DNA of 64,000 nucleotides from Maratus speciosus (Eukaryota; Arthropoda; Arachnida; Araneae; Salticidae). The stretch covers positions 96,367,307 through 96,431,306 of the forward strand of contig OZ010800.1 of assembly GCA_963932465.1 (NCBI GenBank). Direction: 5' to 3'. Numbering within the stretch: the stretch's first letter is position 1; every line of letters begins with the position of its first letter. The position numbers and the translations under genes are program-made. Of this stretch, positions 12,054 through 23,578 are shown in pieces. The notes under the pieces are model-generated. The model saw only the letters and a list, made by a program, of their open reading frames with translations, was not told where the DNA came from and searched no databases.

Positions 12054-12420
12054 CTAGCTGGCTTCGCCCGCTAGCGGGCCCCTCCTTTTTTATAAAATCT
12101 CGAAAGAACGTAACTCGCCTGCGAACGAACCTCGAGTGAACGAAAATCGAACCGGGTCCCCGCTGCCTACGGCACCGTATAGCAGGCTGCTGCGCACGCA
12201 CGGCAAAATCTTGTAAGAAAGGCAATCTCGCTCGAACAAAAATCCAACCGGGTCCCCGCTGCCTACGGCACCGTATAGCAGGCGTACTGCGCACGCACTG
12301 CAAACTCTTTAAAAAAGCGTATCGCGCTCGAACAAAAGTCGAACCAAAGTAGTTCCGGCGACACGGGCGAGTGTTACCAACATACAGACAGACGTTTACG
12401 GACATTAATAGTAGTAGAGA
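12054..12420 (-). mobile_element. non-autonomous Helitron, unit B (367 bp, both ends present)
   Basis: On the minus strand it begins at 12420 with TCTCTACTACTATTAATGTC, preceded by A. It ends at 12054 with CCCGCTAGCGGGCGAAGCCA followed by GCTAG. Both termini match the Helitron consensus (5' TC, 3' hairpin plus CTRR). It contains two of the 96-bp units and the ACAGACAGACG tract near its 5' end. The base after its terminal CTAG is the first base of unit A, so the two units form an exact head-to-tail tandem. Confidence 0.85.
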
Positions 12421-13779
12421 TGATAATGCAAAGAAATCCTATATTTTTTCATATTTCCTTAAATATCTCGGCTCCTATTGGTCGGAGAGCTTAGATCTCG
12501 CGCCAAAAGTAGCTCCGAAACACCCAAGCTAACTTTGTCATATAACTTTGTTTGCATTTATGTTAAATTATTGGTTAAGACCGCCACCCTCCTGATCCAT
12601 GTATCTATGGAAAGGTTGTGTGAAGGAGTTTCGTTCAGATACGCTTTCGTTAAGATTAGAGTGCGCTCCCTGGTGGTGGAATATGGAACTAACATAACAC
12701 GATATAGCTAAAATTAGGAAATCTAACAATGCGATCTGTTTGAAACTTTGAGATAGTTCATAACACTTAATAAAAAGAACTTTCCGTAGATACATGGGTC
12801 GGGAGGGTGGCGGTCCTAACCAATATTTTCAGAAATTTAGAAAAATGCTCCCCTAGGGGGGTGAAAAGGGGGAGGATGAGAACCGAAGATGCATAGCTTG
12901 AATCAGCCTCCACAGACCTTTCCTATGATATATCACATGGCGGGTAACAGATAAATACAGAAAAGTGGGGGGGAATTGGGGGGATGGACACCGGAGATGC
13001 ATAAACATAGTAGCAAGAGGGGGGACAAACTGGGCTCGTGATGTCCAACAGTTTGATATGAAACACCGCTGAGTTAAGTCAAAACCAGAAGAAGTTGCAA
13101 AAGTTAACCCGTTATGGGCACGCTGAGAGGGGGAGGGGGGAAGAGAATGATGGGGAAAAACTGGGCTCGTGATGCCCAACAGTTTGATGAGAACTCTCTC
13201 TGAGGTGGAACTTCCTACTTATAGGAGCAAAAATCATCGAGTTATTGTCTTTTGAAAAAAAATGTTTGCAAAAATTTGCTTTTTTTGGTCATAACTTTCT
13301 GGAAAGACCTCGTAAAGCTTAGTTAACATAATTTTCAGTTCGGAAATTTTAATACCTTTAATTTAAGGTGTATTATGTGGGGGGTATTAGCTTAAATTAA
13401 AAAGTTCAATAAAAACGGTCGTAACTTTATGGTCGTGCGTCGTATGTCTAAGCTTGTATGTTATTCAGTTCGGAATTTAATTTACCTTTATTTTAAGGTG
13501 TATGTTGAGGGGGTGCGTGGGAAATTTAATGATGTCGAGTCTCAGATTCAATTTTGAAAGGATTTTCCATCGATTATGAGTTGTTAATTAGCTAATGGCG
13601 TCCGTAATTACGGCCGGATTTTCTCGAAACCGCAAAGTCCGTTTTTCTCGGAAAATGGCGGCCCGAATCGACATATAATAAGACCCTCTGCGTCGCCTGT
13701 GAGAAAAGTAGTTCCGGCGACACGGGCGAGTGTTACCAACATACAGACAGACGTTTACGGACATTAATAGTAGTAGAGA
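12421..13779 (-). mobile_element. Helitron unit C, 5' end intact, 3' end lost
   Basis: On the minus strand it begins at 13779 with TCTCTACTACTATTAATGTC and runs for 1359 bp into the 5' end of unit B without a CTAG terminus. It holds inverted copies of the conserved box, a G-rich part that reads as CCCCC-rich satellite on the minus strand, and AAACTGGGCTCGTGATG repeats. It is closely similar to the first part of unit D, so it looks like a tandem duplication of the 5' portion of the element. Confidence 0.75.
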
Positions 13780-16107
13780 TGATAATGCAAAGAAATCCTA
13801 TATTTTTTTCATATTTCCTTAAATATCTCGGCTCCTATTGGTCGGAGAGCTTAGATCTCGCGCCAAAAGTAGCTCCAAAGCACCCAAGCAAACTTTTCCC
13901 CGCGATTATTTTGCCGTCTTCCAATTTCCTCTAACCGTGTTAGGGGCCCGGGTAGGGCCCCTTTAAAATATTTTTCGTAGTAATTTCAGCAATTATGTTA
14001 AATTATTGATTAAGACCGCCACCCTCCCGATCCATGTATCTACAGAAAGGTTGTGTGAAGGAGTTTCTTTCAGATACGCTTTCGTTAAGATTAGAGTGCG
14101 CTCCCTGGTGGTGGAATGAGGAACTAACATAACACGATATAGTTAAAATTAGAAATATAACAATGCGATCTGTTTGAAACTTTGAGATAGTTCATAACAT
14201 TTAATAAAAAGAACTTTCCGTAGATACATGGGTCGGGAAGGTGGCGGTCCTAACCAATATTTTAAGAAATTTAGAAAAGTGCCCCTCTAGGGGGGGGGTG
14301 AAAAGGAGGGAATGAAAACCGAAGATGCATAACTTGAATCAACCTTCACAGACCTTTTCTATGATATATCACATGGTGGGTAACAGATAAATACAGAAAA
14401 GTAGGGGGGGGGGAATTGGGGGGATGGACACCGGAGATGCATAAACATAGTAGCAAGAGGGGGGACAAACTGGGATCGTGATGTCCAACAGTTTGATATG
14501 AAACACCGCTGAGTTAAGTCAAAACCAGAAGAAGTTGCAAAAGTTAACCCTTTATGGGCACGCTGAGAGGGGGGGAGGCAGAAGAGAAAGATGGGGACAA
14601 ACTGGGCTCGTGATGCCCAGCAGTTTGATTAGAACTTTATCTAAGGCGGAACTTCCTACTTATAGGGGCAAAAATTACCGAGTTATTGTCTTTTGAAAAA
14701 AAAAAATTGGAGAAATTTGCTTTTTTTGGCCACAACTTTCTGGAAAGAACCCGTAAAGCTTATTTAACATGATTTTCAGTTCGGAAATTTTAATACCTTT
14801 AATTTAAGGTGTATTATGTAAGGGGTAGTGGCTTAAATTAAAAAGTTCAATAAAAACGGTCATAACTTATGGTCGTGCCTCGTAAGTCTAAGCTTGTATG
14901 TTATTCAGTTCGGAATTTACTTTACCTTTATTTTAAGGTGTATATTGAGGGGTTGGGAAGGAAATTTAATGCTGTCGAGTCTCAGATTCAATTTTGAAAG
15001 GATTTTCCATCGATAATGAGTTGTTAATTAGCTAATGATGTCCGTAATTACGGCGGGATTTTCTCGAAACCACAAAGTCCATTTTTCTCGGAAAATGGCG
15101 TCCCGAATCGACATATTATAAGACCCTCTGCGTCGCCTGTGAGAAAAGTAGCTCCGGCAATATTTTAAGAAATTTAGAAAAGTGCCCCTCTAGGGGGGTG
15201 AAAAGGAGGGGATGAAAACCGAAGATGCATAACTTGAATCAACCTTCACAGACCTTTTCTATGATATATCACATGGCGGGTAACAGATAAATACAGAAAA
15301 GTGGGGGGATGGACACCGGAGATGCATAAACATAGTAGCAAGAGGGGGGACAAACTGGGCTCGTGATGTCCAACAGTTTGATATGAAACACCGCTGAGTT
15401 AAGTCAAAACCAGAAGAAGTTGCAAAAGTTAACCCTTTATGGGCACGCTGAGAGGGGGGGGGAGGCAGAAGAGAAAGATGGGGACAAACTGGGCTCGTGA
15501 TGCCCAGCAGTTTGATTAGAACTTTTTCTAAGGCGGAACTTCCTACTTATAGGGGCAAAAATTACCGAGTTATTGTCTTTTGAAAAAAAATTTTTGGAGA
15601 AATTTGCTTTTTTTGGCCATAACTTTCTGGAAAAAACCCGTAAAGCTTATTTAACATGATTTTCAGTTCGAAAATTTTAATACCTTTAATTTAAGGTGTA
15701 TTATGTAAGGGGTAGTGGCTTAAATTAAAAAGTTCAATAAAAACGGTCATAACTTTATGGTCGTGCCTCGTAAGTCTAAGCTTGTATGTTATTCAGTTCG
15801 GAATTTACTTTACCTTTATTTTAAGGTGTATATTGAGGGGATGGGAAGGAAATTTAATGATGTCGAGTCTCAGATTCAATTTTGAAAGGATTTTCCATCG
15901 ATAATGAGTTGTTAATTAGCTAATGACGTCCGTAATTACGGCGGGATTTTCCCGAAACCACAAAGTCCGTTTTTCTCGGAAAATGGCGGCCCGAATCGAC
16001 ATATTATAAGACCCTCTGCGTCGCCTGTGAGAAAAGTAGTTCCGGCGACACGGGCGAGTGTTACCAACATACAGACAGACGATTACGGACATTAATAGTA
16101 GTAGAGA
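13780..16107 (-). mobile_element. Helitron unit D with internal ~0.9-kb duplication
   Basis: The outermost 5' end of the block is at 16107 (TCTCTACTACTATTAATGTC, preceded by A). A segment starting CAATATTTTAAGAAATTTAG is present at about 14257 and again at about 15158, so roughly 900 bp is duplicated inside the unit. The join near 15150 replaces the CACGGGCGAGTG stretch that follows the same sequence at 13700 and 16045. No protein-coding capacity is visible. Confidence 0.7.
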
Positions 16108-16978
16108 TATGCATATATTATTCCTAATTCTCAATAATATACGCCGATAATGAATCTTTTATCTGCTTTATTGTATTCTTGTATTTGCTCTGCAGAGTTA
16201 TTAATTCTTAAAATGCTGATTACGTTATGACTTTCCGTTGTCAACGATGATGTGGAAAGAAACGACGCTACGTAAGCTCTCTTTCTCTTCAGCACCAGTA
16301 TTCCAAAATAGGGTGGCGTTGAGTTAAATGACGTATTTTAAAATTATAGAAAAAAAATGCCTTTTACATTATGTAATTTTGTATGTAAATAAACAGGAAA
16401 TGAATTACTGCGGAAGAAAAAAGCATATTTACAAATAGATAAGTAAAATAGATATTTAATGTCTGACTGGATATTTATATAAAAATTAAGTAAAAATAAA
16501 ATGGTCATTTTTAACACCAAAAAGTGTAGCCGGCAACGATAATAAAACAATGGGAAATATTTGTGAAAAATATATATGTCTCTAATAATTTGTAAGCATG
16601 CATACAATGCCTTATGACTAGAAAATGTTACTTATTTTGACAAGTTTATACGCTGAATTTATCTGTTGTTCTCCCCAGTGAGTTTGCTTTGTTTAAAATT
16701 TTTCTTTCTATTTACTTGCATATAAAAATATGCCACAAATTCCTATTACGATTGTGGAGGTATTATCAATAGATTTTTTAAAAATATGTAGCAACATAAA
16801 CCACGCTATAACAGCTGTATGTTTAATATCATTGTCTTGTGGAAAGTAACATAAACCAGTAAATCTAATTTCTATGGCCTAATAAATGAATTATCTCACA
16901 ATATATTAACATATTATTTAACATTCATATTACATTCAATAAAGATCATTTGGAAAATTCTATTAAAAGGCATACATC
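16108..16978. other. unassigned AT-rich sequence
   Basis: No gene, repeat family or terminus recognised. Confidence 0.6.
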
Positions 16979-16982
16979 TTAA

Positions 16983-17181
16983 CCCCTTGAGGGGTAAGCA
17001 AAAATGTCTCCAAATATTGAATTCTCACCGGAATAATAAAAAAAATTTTTTTTAAATAAGGAAAAGCAATTTTTAACGATTTCCCTCCAAAGTTAAAAAT
17101 ATAAAATTTAGTTAAAATTTTCTGGTGAGAATCTTGTTTAAATTAGATGGGATATATTTTATCCTACCGCCCGTCAAGGGG
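16983..17181. mobile_element. 199-bp MITE with TTAA target duplication (piggyBac-like)
   Basis: TTAA at 16979-16982 and 17182-17185 flank inverted ends CCCCTTGAGGGG and CCCGTCAAGGGG. TTAA plus a C-run terminus fits piggyBac-type non-autonomous elements. Inside are inverted GAATTCTCACC and GGTGAGAATC blocks. Confidence 0.65.
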
Positions 17182-17401
17182 TTAAAAAGGTTACAAGGTC
17201 TTGTTCGATAGTTGATCTCAAATGTTTGAATATTTTGTTTTCTCCACGCAGGTATCTTTCCATCTGAACCACAAATATTAACCTTGCTTTCATAGGAATG
17301 AATTACCTTTTCTTTTCAAAAACTTTGCTGTATTTTTTACATACGTTTTGGAAAGCGTAAAAGTTGCATGAAAAAATTAGGGACAAAATTTAAATTGGTA
17401 T

Positions 17402-18297
17402 ATTTAAAATACTGTGGTTTTTGATGTAGCTTATACCATATTTTCAAAATAAAATATACTTAAAAATTTTTATTATGTCAAACATTAGGCAAAAAATTAC
17501 CTAATTTTATTTTTATATCTATTTAAGTACATTTGTACAGGAAGAAAGCTGAAAAAAGAAGACAAGGACAGAGTAAAATTCTGATAAAATAAAACTAGTA
17601 ACTAAAAAAATTAACAATAGTTCAAATTATTTGTTATCATTCTGGATGTCATAGAGCCACAGATTCTTTTAAGAACATCGTTGGAAGTTTTCCAGGATAT
17701 TTTAATAGCACATTTTAGTTCGTCTTTATTGACATAACGCTTGCCTTTTGCGTAAATATACCGGGTGTCCCAAAAAATGACTGATGGATTTTAAAATTCC
17801 ATAACTTGCAAACGGTGACAGATATTAAAAAAATTCTTGCAGGAGTGATATGTAAAATACTGTGGTATTTGATGTAGCTTATACCATATTTTCAAAATAA
17901 AATATACTTAAAATTTTTTATTATGTCAAACATTAGGCAAAAAATTACTTAATTTCATTTTTATATATACTTAAGTACATTTGTACAGGAAGAAAGCTGA
18001 AAAAAGAAGATAAGGACAGTGTAAAATTCTGATAAAATAAAACTAGTAACTAAAAAAATTAACAATAGTTCAAATTATTTGTTATCATTCTGGATGTCAT
18101 AGAGCCACAGATTCTTTTAAGAACATCGTTGGGAGTTTCCCAGGATATTTTCATAGCACATTTTAGTTCGTCTTTATTGGCATAACGCTTGCCTTTTGCG
18201 TAAATATACCGGGTGTCCCAAAAATGACAGATGGATTTTAAAATTCCATAACTTGCAAACGGTGACAGATATTAAAAAAAATTCTTGCAGGAGTGTT
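17402..18297. repeat. tandem duplication, 448-bp unit
   Basis: The stretch from about 17402 to 17849 is repeated at 17850-18297 with only a few substitutions (offset 448 bp, for example AAAATACTGTGG at 17406 and 17854). The duplicated unit ends with the first ~87 bp of the MITE at 18209, so copy one holds an orphan MITE end (from 17761) and copy two runs on into the complete MITE. The low divergence suggests a recent event. Confidence 0.85.
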
Positions 18298-18662
18298 ATG
18301 TAAGATGTCAGGAGTTTTATGCTGCGATTCTCAGTTTTAGTTACAAATATAATCGATAGATGACGCTGCAAGCAATAACCGCTAAATTCAGGTTCGATTT
18401 TTCGGCCTCTCTCTTCTTCCATGCGAAAAAAAGGAGATTAAAATGTATTGAATGGATCCCGAAGTATCAAAATTCGGGTCTGAACTGAGCGCCTATTGCT
18501 CTCAGCGCCATCTATTGTTTGAAATTCGAACTAAAATCAAGAATCACAGTACAAAAACTCCTGACATCATACATAAACATCCTGCAAGAATTTTTTAAAT
18601 ATCTGTTTTTGTTTGGAAGTTATTGAATTTTAAAATCCATTAGTCATTTTTAGGACAACCAA
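18209..18662. mobile_element. MITE with ~130-bp inverted arms
   Basis: The left end CCGGGTGTCCCAAAAATGAC follows TA. The right end GTCATTTTTAGGACAACC mirrors it. The arms stay complementary through the AACTCCTGACAT and TCTTGCAGGA blocks. No coding capacity. Confidence 0.75.
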
Positions 18663-18985
18663 AGTTTTTTTTCTGGGTTTATGTTAAGGCTTTCGATGAC
18701 AAGTCCAACAATTAGACCTCATTTGATTGAAAACATGATTTTCATGTTGATGAGGCATGGATTGGGCACTATACTGCTGAAAAAAAAGCATTATTCGTAT
18801 ATAATAACAGAAGCTTCCTCGAATAAATTTTAAAAGTGATATCCCTTAGTATCAGTTTTATTATTTAAAAATGCTATTACAGTTTTCACGCTACATTCAA
18901 AACAATCCAAATCAAGTCACTCCGACCTAATAGGGTAGAATTTTTAAAAATGCATGCGGTACATGGCAAGAAGTACAAACATGTA
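18663..18985. other. unassigned AT-rich sequence
   Basis: Nothing recognised. Confidence 0.5.
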
Positions 18986-19730
18986 TATAGGGTATAGCAG
19001 GAATGATCGTTCAAATTTGGTGAGGAGGAAGGGCATAGCAAAAGAAGACAATTTCTCATGGGAAAGTATGGGCGTAAACGAACGCATAACATTGTAGAGG
19101 GCGTTGTGTGCCCACATTTTTTCTCACGCACATGGCTCTCTGACAATAGTCGGGTCGTCATTGGACAAAATGACTTTGCAGAAGTAACATATCATTTATC
19201 ATTATACATTAAAGGAATAAGCAGACATGCATCTAACTTATGGTGAAGCAGGGAACAGCAGTCGGAGAGCTGCGTAAATGTATGCAGAACGCTGCTCCAA
19301 CTGGTGCAAAACTCAGGACCGAATGTTTATACGTGTTCATCAACAACTGTACGAAACTGGATCGGTTACCAGTAACTGTCATGATTACTTGAGGCAACCG
19401 ATAAATCCGGAAAGTTCCAATCAAGGAAGCTATCTTACAGAATTCTGCATACATTTGCTTAGCTCTTCGAGCACTTTTCCCTATCGCACTGCGAATTATA
19501 TTATTTAACGTACAATGCCTCATGTTGTTTTTGCAAATTCACCTTGTCGAATGTCGACAGACTGAACTTGTCAGAGAGTTCTGCGCATGAGCAGAAATTG
19601 TGGATACACAGCGCCCGCTATAACTTTATGCGTTCGTTTGCGCCCATACTTTCCTAAGTGAAATTGTTTGTTTTTTGCTATTTTTTACTTCCCCACCAAA
19701 TTTGAATGATCATTCCTGACACACCCTGTA
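18986..19730 (+). mobile_element. 745-bp TIR element carrying a transposase remnant
   Basis: The arms 18986-19092 and 19622-19730 are inverted copies of about 107 bp, sharing AGCAGGAATGATCGTTCAAA-type and GAAAGTATGGGCG blocks. The ends are TATAGGGTAT and ACACCCTGTA. Between the arms is a fragment of the same transposase type as at 3640-4400. This suggests an internally deleted derivative of an autonomous Tc1/mariner-superfamily element. Confidence 0.85.
19190..19515 (+). pseudogene. transposase helix-turn-helix remnant
   Basis: In one frame the sequence reads LTYGEAGNSRRAA, a stop, MYAERCSNW, then RMFIRVHQQLYETGSV. These are the landmarks of the N-terminal DNA-binding domain of the arthropod Tc1/mariner-type transposase whose catalytic part is seen at 4045-4240 (YGE..RNAREAA..YSER..). 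The catalytic domain is absent, and reading stops near 19505 shortly before the right inverted arm. An in-frame stop splits the helix-turn-helix. The DNA-binding part but not the active site is retained, as expected from internal deletion; there is no sign that it is expressed. Confidence 0.65.
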
Positions 19731-20185
19731 TTTCTCAGACGAGAAAAGTTTAACTTATATGGACCGAATGGTTTCCGCCATTACTCCCAGGATCTTTGGC
19801 GCGAAAAAATAATGTTCTCTAAACGCACAGAAGAGAAAGTGTGTTTGCTTGGAGACGGTTTTTAATCCATTGGGACAACTCTATAGTCTAATAGCCTTCG
19901 TAAATATATTAAAAATTCTAAAACATATACAGATATTCTTTTGAGAATTTACTACCAGAATCGTTTTTCATTATGCCAGACAGATATATATTTTAACAGG
20001 ATACTGCTCCAGTCTATGTATCATCCTCCTCCTCATCAAAATAATGTTTTAAAGCAAATGGAATCTCATTTCCGAGCTGTCCGTAAAAGAGAAACCAGTA
20101 GAAAGGTTCTTAGGCTCTCTGACGTATAGAATGATACAATTGATTACAGATATTGATAATTAAAAAAATTACCAGCTTTATTTCG
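19731..20185. other. unassigned AT-rich sequence
   Basis: No gene recognised. It is the host sequence left of the SINE. Confidence 0.5.
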
Positions 20186-20199
20186 CCAGAATTCTACTC

Positions 20200-20443
20200 G
20201 GGGTCCCACCAGTGGCCGAGAGGTTCTGCCCTCGAAGCTGGTAGACGGGAGGTGCTGGGTTCGATCCCAATCGCGCCCGTCGGCCTAATCGTTCGGAGTT
20301 TTCATGGTTTTCTTCGAACCTTGGATATTCCAAGCGTTAATACGGGTTAGGTTCCCTTAGAAAGACCCCCACGGAGGGCACTCCCCCCTTACGGCCTATA
20401 TCCCTCTTGTTGATAATTGGCCGTCATAAACACAACCAACCAA
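20200..20443 (+). mobile_element. tRNA-derived SINE with target site duplications
   Basis: The body is flanked by an exact 14-bp duplication, CCAGAATTCTACTC, at 20186-20199 and 20444-20457. The head contains both internal RNA polymerase III promoter boxes. The sequence between them can be read as a long-variable-arm (Leu/Ser-like) tRNA relic with GCCCTCGAAG in the anticodon region. A tRNA-unrelated body follows (TACGGGTTAGGTTCCCTTAG), then a tail of CAACC repeats instead of a poly-A. The perfect duplication indicates a fairly young insertion. It depends on a LINE reverse transcriptase that is not present here. Confidence 0.9.
20213..20268 (+). promoter_or_regulatory. RNA polymerase III internal promoter (A and B boxes) of the SINE
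   Basis: The A box TGGCCGAGAGG lies at 20213-20223 and the B box GGTTCGATCCC at 20258-20268. The spacing is as in tRNA genes. Confidence 0.85.
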
Positions 20444-20457
20444 CCAGAATTCTACTC

Positions 20458-21269
20458 TGTCAGTATTTTTTTCCAGCTCTCTTCCTGTACAAAACTAATT
20501 AAAAATATATAAAAATAAAGCTACATAATATTTTGCCGAATATTTGACGTAAACAACGTTTTTTAAGTGTATTTCATTTTGTAGAAATGGAATAATTTAC
20601 ACCAAATACTGTTATAATAAATATAGCAATTTAAGTTTTGCCCTGTCTTTTTTTCATCACTGTAAGTACTTTATGCCTATTTGTTTTACTGACGTACGGA
20701 GCCTGATTAAGACTCTTTGAGGATAAAGCCTAAACAGCATTCGGCCTGACTTCTAATCCCATAATTGTGCTATAAATGTATTTTTGGCATCTAACATCCG
20801 TCTGCTAAAGTAAAAAATAAAGACTTATGCATGTTGAAACCTTTTCGGGCATTTTAATACAAGACCAAATTTGAAAACACATTAGACTTAAAATTTTATT
20901 TATGAAGGAAATATAGAAAGTATTAGATTCACATGAAAAAACGATTCATTACTTAAAGATTTTATGCCAAAATTCAGTAAAGATTTTTATATTATTTTAG
21001 TATAACGCATCATATTTCCAACAATAACAAAGATTATTAAAATAAGTATAAAAGTAAAAATAGTTTTATAGCTATTATTACGCATTCAATGTTTATCTTA
21101 AAAATCACGCTTAATTTCATGACTGAAATTCATATTGTTTCAAACAAATTCCTTTACAATACGTTAATTTGGCACGAGCCCCAATTATAGAAAATCTTTT
21201 GTTTGATTTACGCTTGGTAGAAAGTGTGAAATAGAGAATTTATTAAAAACACATATTTGCTTAGTTTCT
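20458..21269. other. unassigned AT-rich sequence
   Basis: Nothing recognised apart from the SINE target duplicate at its left edge. Confidence 0.5.
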
Positions 21270-21406
21270 TTTTTACTTTCTTCTATCTTTACAAGAAGAA
21301 AGTATTGGTTTCATGAAAATTTTCGAATTCCAGTTTTCGACGGATTTACACGTTTTATGAGTCAGAGAGTCCAAAAAACATGTTTTTACAAAATGTCTGT
21401 CTGTGA

Positions 21407-21448
<42 letters not shown>

Positions 21449-22394
21449 CTGTCTGTCCGTCTGTCTGTCTGTATGTGACACAAATTTTGTGGGCGCTCTA
21501 TCTCAAGAACTAATGGACGAAATTTCACAAAACTTCATATTTAGTTAGACCTTGATATAAACTGGAACTGATTAGTTTTTGGTGAAAATCGTCCAACAGG
21601 TGGCGCTGCTATGCGGCATTTTTAACGATTTCTGCAATAGCTGTATCTCAAGAACTACTGCACGGATTTTCATAAAACTTCAGATTCAGTTAGTCCAGGA
21701 TATAGTTTGGTGCTGATTACTTTTTTGTTAAAATCGCCCAACAGGTGGCGCTGGTATGGGGCATTGTTCATGATTATCGCAATAGCTCTAACTCAAGAAA
21801 AAATGCAGGAATTTTCATCAAACTTCAGATTCAGTTAGTCCCTGATATAAATTAGTGCTGCTTAATTTTTGGTGCAAATCGTCCAACAGGTGGCACTGCT
21901 GTGCTGCATTTTTCACGATTTCCACAAGAGCTGTATCTCAAGAACTATTGCACGGATTTTCATCAAACTTCAGATTTAGTTAGTCCTTGACATGAACTGA
22001 TGTATAAATTAGTGCTGTTTAATTTTTGGTGTAAATCGCTCAACAGGTGGCGCTGCTATGCTGTATTTTTTGCAATTTCCGCAAAGCTTTATCTCAAGAA
22101 CTAATGCTTGGATTTTCAACAAATTTCAGATTCAGGTATACCTTGATATCGTTTAGTGCTGTTTACTTTTGGTGTAAATCGCTCAACAGGTGGAGCTGCT
22201 ATGCTAAATTTTTTCAGAATTTCCGCTATAGCTCTATCTCAAGAACTAATGCGCGAATTTTCATCCAACTTCAAATTCAGATATACTTTGATATGAATTG
22301 GTGCTAAATCGTTGTTATTTCTTGTACTATTTAAATGATTTAATTGACGTGATTTATATAGAAGAAAGTTTTGTGATGACCACAACATACTAGT
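21270..22394 (+). mobile_element. Y-family element, copy Y1 (DINE/HINE-like)
   Basis: It starts with a T-run and the stem-loop ACTTTCTTCTATCTTTACAA/GAAGAAAGT (21275-21303), then CGACGGATTTACACG and a GTCT microsatellite. Six diverged tandem units of about 140-150 bp follow, each with CTCAAGAACTAATG and AACAGGTGGCGCTGCTATG. Near the end ATAGAAGAAAG complements the 5' stem-loop (subterminal inverted repeat). A small hairpin TTGTGATGACCACAA and CATACTAG then precede T. Subterminal repeats, internal microsatellite and 3' hairpin are the layout of DINE-1/HINE elements. The CTAG end also fits a Helitron-type terminus. Confidence 0.75.
21394..21473 (+). repeat. (GTCT)n microsatellite in Y1
   Basis: About 80 bp of GTCT repeats with a few GTCC and GAGT interruptions. 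It sits between the 5' stem-loop and the tandem core. In copy Y2 only a short GTCTGTCTGTATG remnant is present. Confidence 0.95.
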
Positions 22395-22536
22395 TAAGAT
22401 ATAGGAACACAAACAAAACAAAACATTATATAAACTAATTATCCCGGATTTCTAAATTGCTTAATAAATGTATAATCACAATTTAATATTAAACTATGAA
22501 ATGGCTATACTCTATTAATTAAAATTACACTCTTTA

Positions 22537-23578
22537 TTTTTACTTTCTTCTGTCTTTACAAGAAGAAAGTATTGGATTCGTGAAAATTTTTGACTTTCGA
22601 TTTTCGACGGATTTATACGTTTTAGGGGTCAGAGATTCCAAAAAATATGTTTTTACAAAGTGTCTGGCTATGAGTCTGTCTGTCTGTATGTATATTGTAT
22701 GTATGTATGCGACACAAATTTTGTGGGCACTATCTTAAAAACTAATGCACGGAATTTAATAAAAATATATATTCAGTTAGTCTTTGATATAAATTGGTGC
22801 TGTTAGTTTTTGGTGTAAATCGCTCAATAGGTGGTGCTGCTATGCTGCATTTTTCACGATTTCTGCAATAGCTAAATCGTCAGAACTAATGCACGGATTT
22901 TCATCAAATTTCTGATTCAGTTAGTCCTTGACATGAAGTGAAGTTTTGTACATTTTGGTGTAAATCGTTTAACAGGTGGACGCTGCTATGGTGCATTTTT
23001 TACGATTTCCGCAATAGCTCTATCTCAATAACTAATGCTTGGATTTTTAACAAACTTCAGATTCCCGTATACTTTGATATGAATTAGTGCTGTTTATGTT
23101 TTGGTGCAAATCGCTCAATAGGTGGCGCTGCTATGCTGCATTTTTCAGAATTTCCACTATATTATATCTCAATCAGTTAGTCCTTGACATGAATTGACAT
23201 TTTATACATTTTGGTGTAAATCGATCAACAGGTGGCGCTACTATGCTGTTTTTTTGCGATTTTCGCAATAGCTATATGTTAAGAACTAATGCTTGGATTT
23301 TCAACGAACTTCAGATTCAGGTATACCTTGATATGAATTAGTGCTCTTTATGTTTTGGCGTAAATCGCTCAATAGATGGCGCTGCTATGCTACATTTTTC
23401 AGAATTTCAGTTATAGCTCTATCTGAAGAACTAATGCACGAATTTTCATCAAACTTCAAATTCAGATATACTTTTATATAAATTGGTGCTCAGTTGATGT
23501 AATTTATTGTACTATTTGAATGATTTAATTGACGCGATTTATATAGAAAAAGTTTTGTGATGGTCGCAACATGCTAGT
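22537..23578 (+). mobile_element. Y-family element, copy Y2
   Basis: Same ends and same tandem core as Y1, in the same orientation and 143 bp downstream. The T-run and stem-loop are at 22537-22571. The end is TTGTGATGGTCGCAA, CATGCTAG, then T. It may be an independent insertion or an old duplication; its core units differ individually from those of Y1. Confidence 0.75.

Noticed and set aside
11860..12405. 181-residue minus-strand frame
   Set aside because: It runs across the tandem units and the ends of two Helitron copies; similar peptides recur wherever the repeat does (for example 15916-16134).
20211..20285. functional tRNA gene
   Set aside because: A and B boxes are present, but the body continues into a SINE with target duplications and no convincing cloverleaf acceptor pairing.
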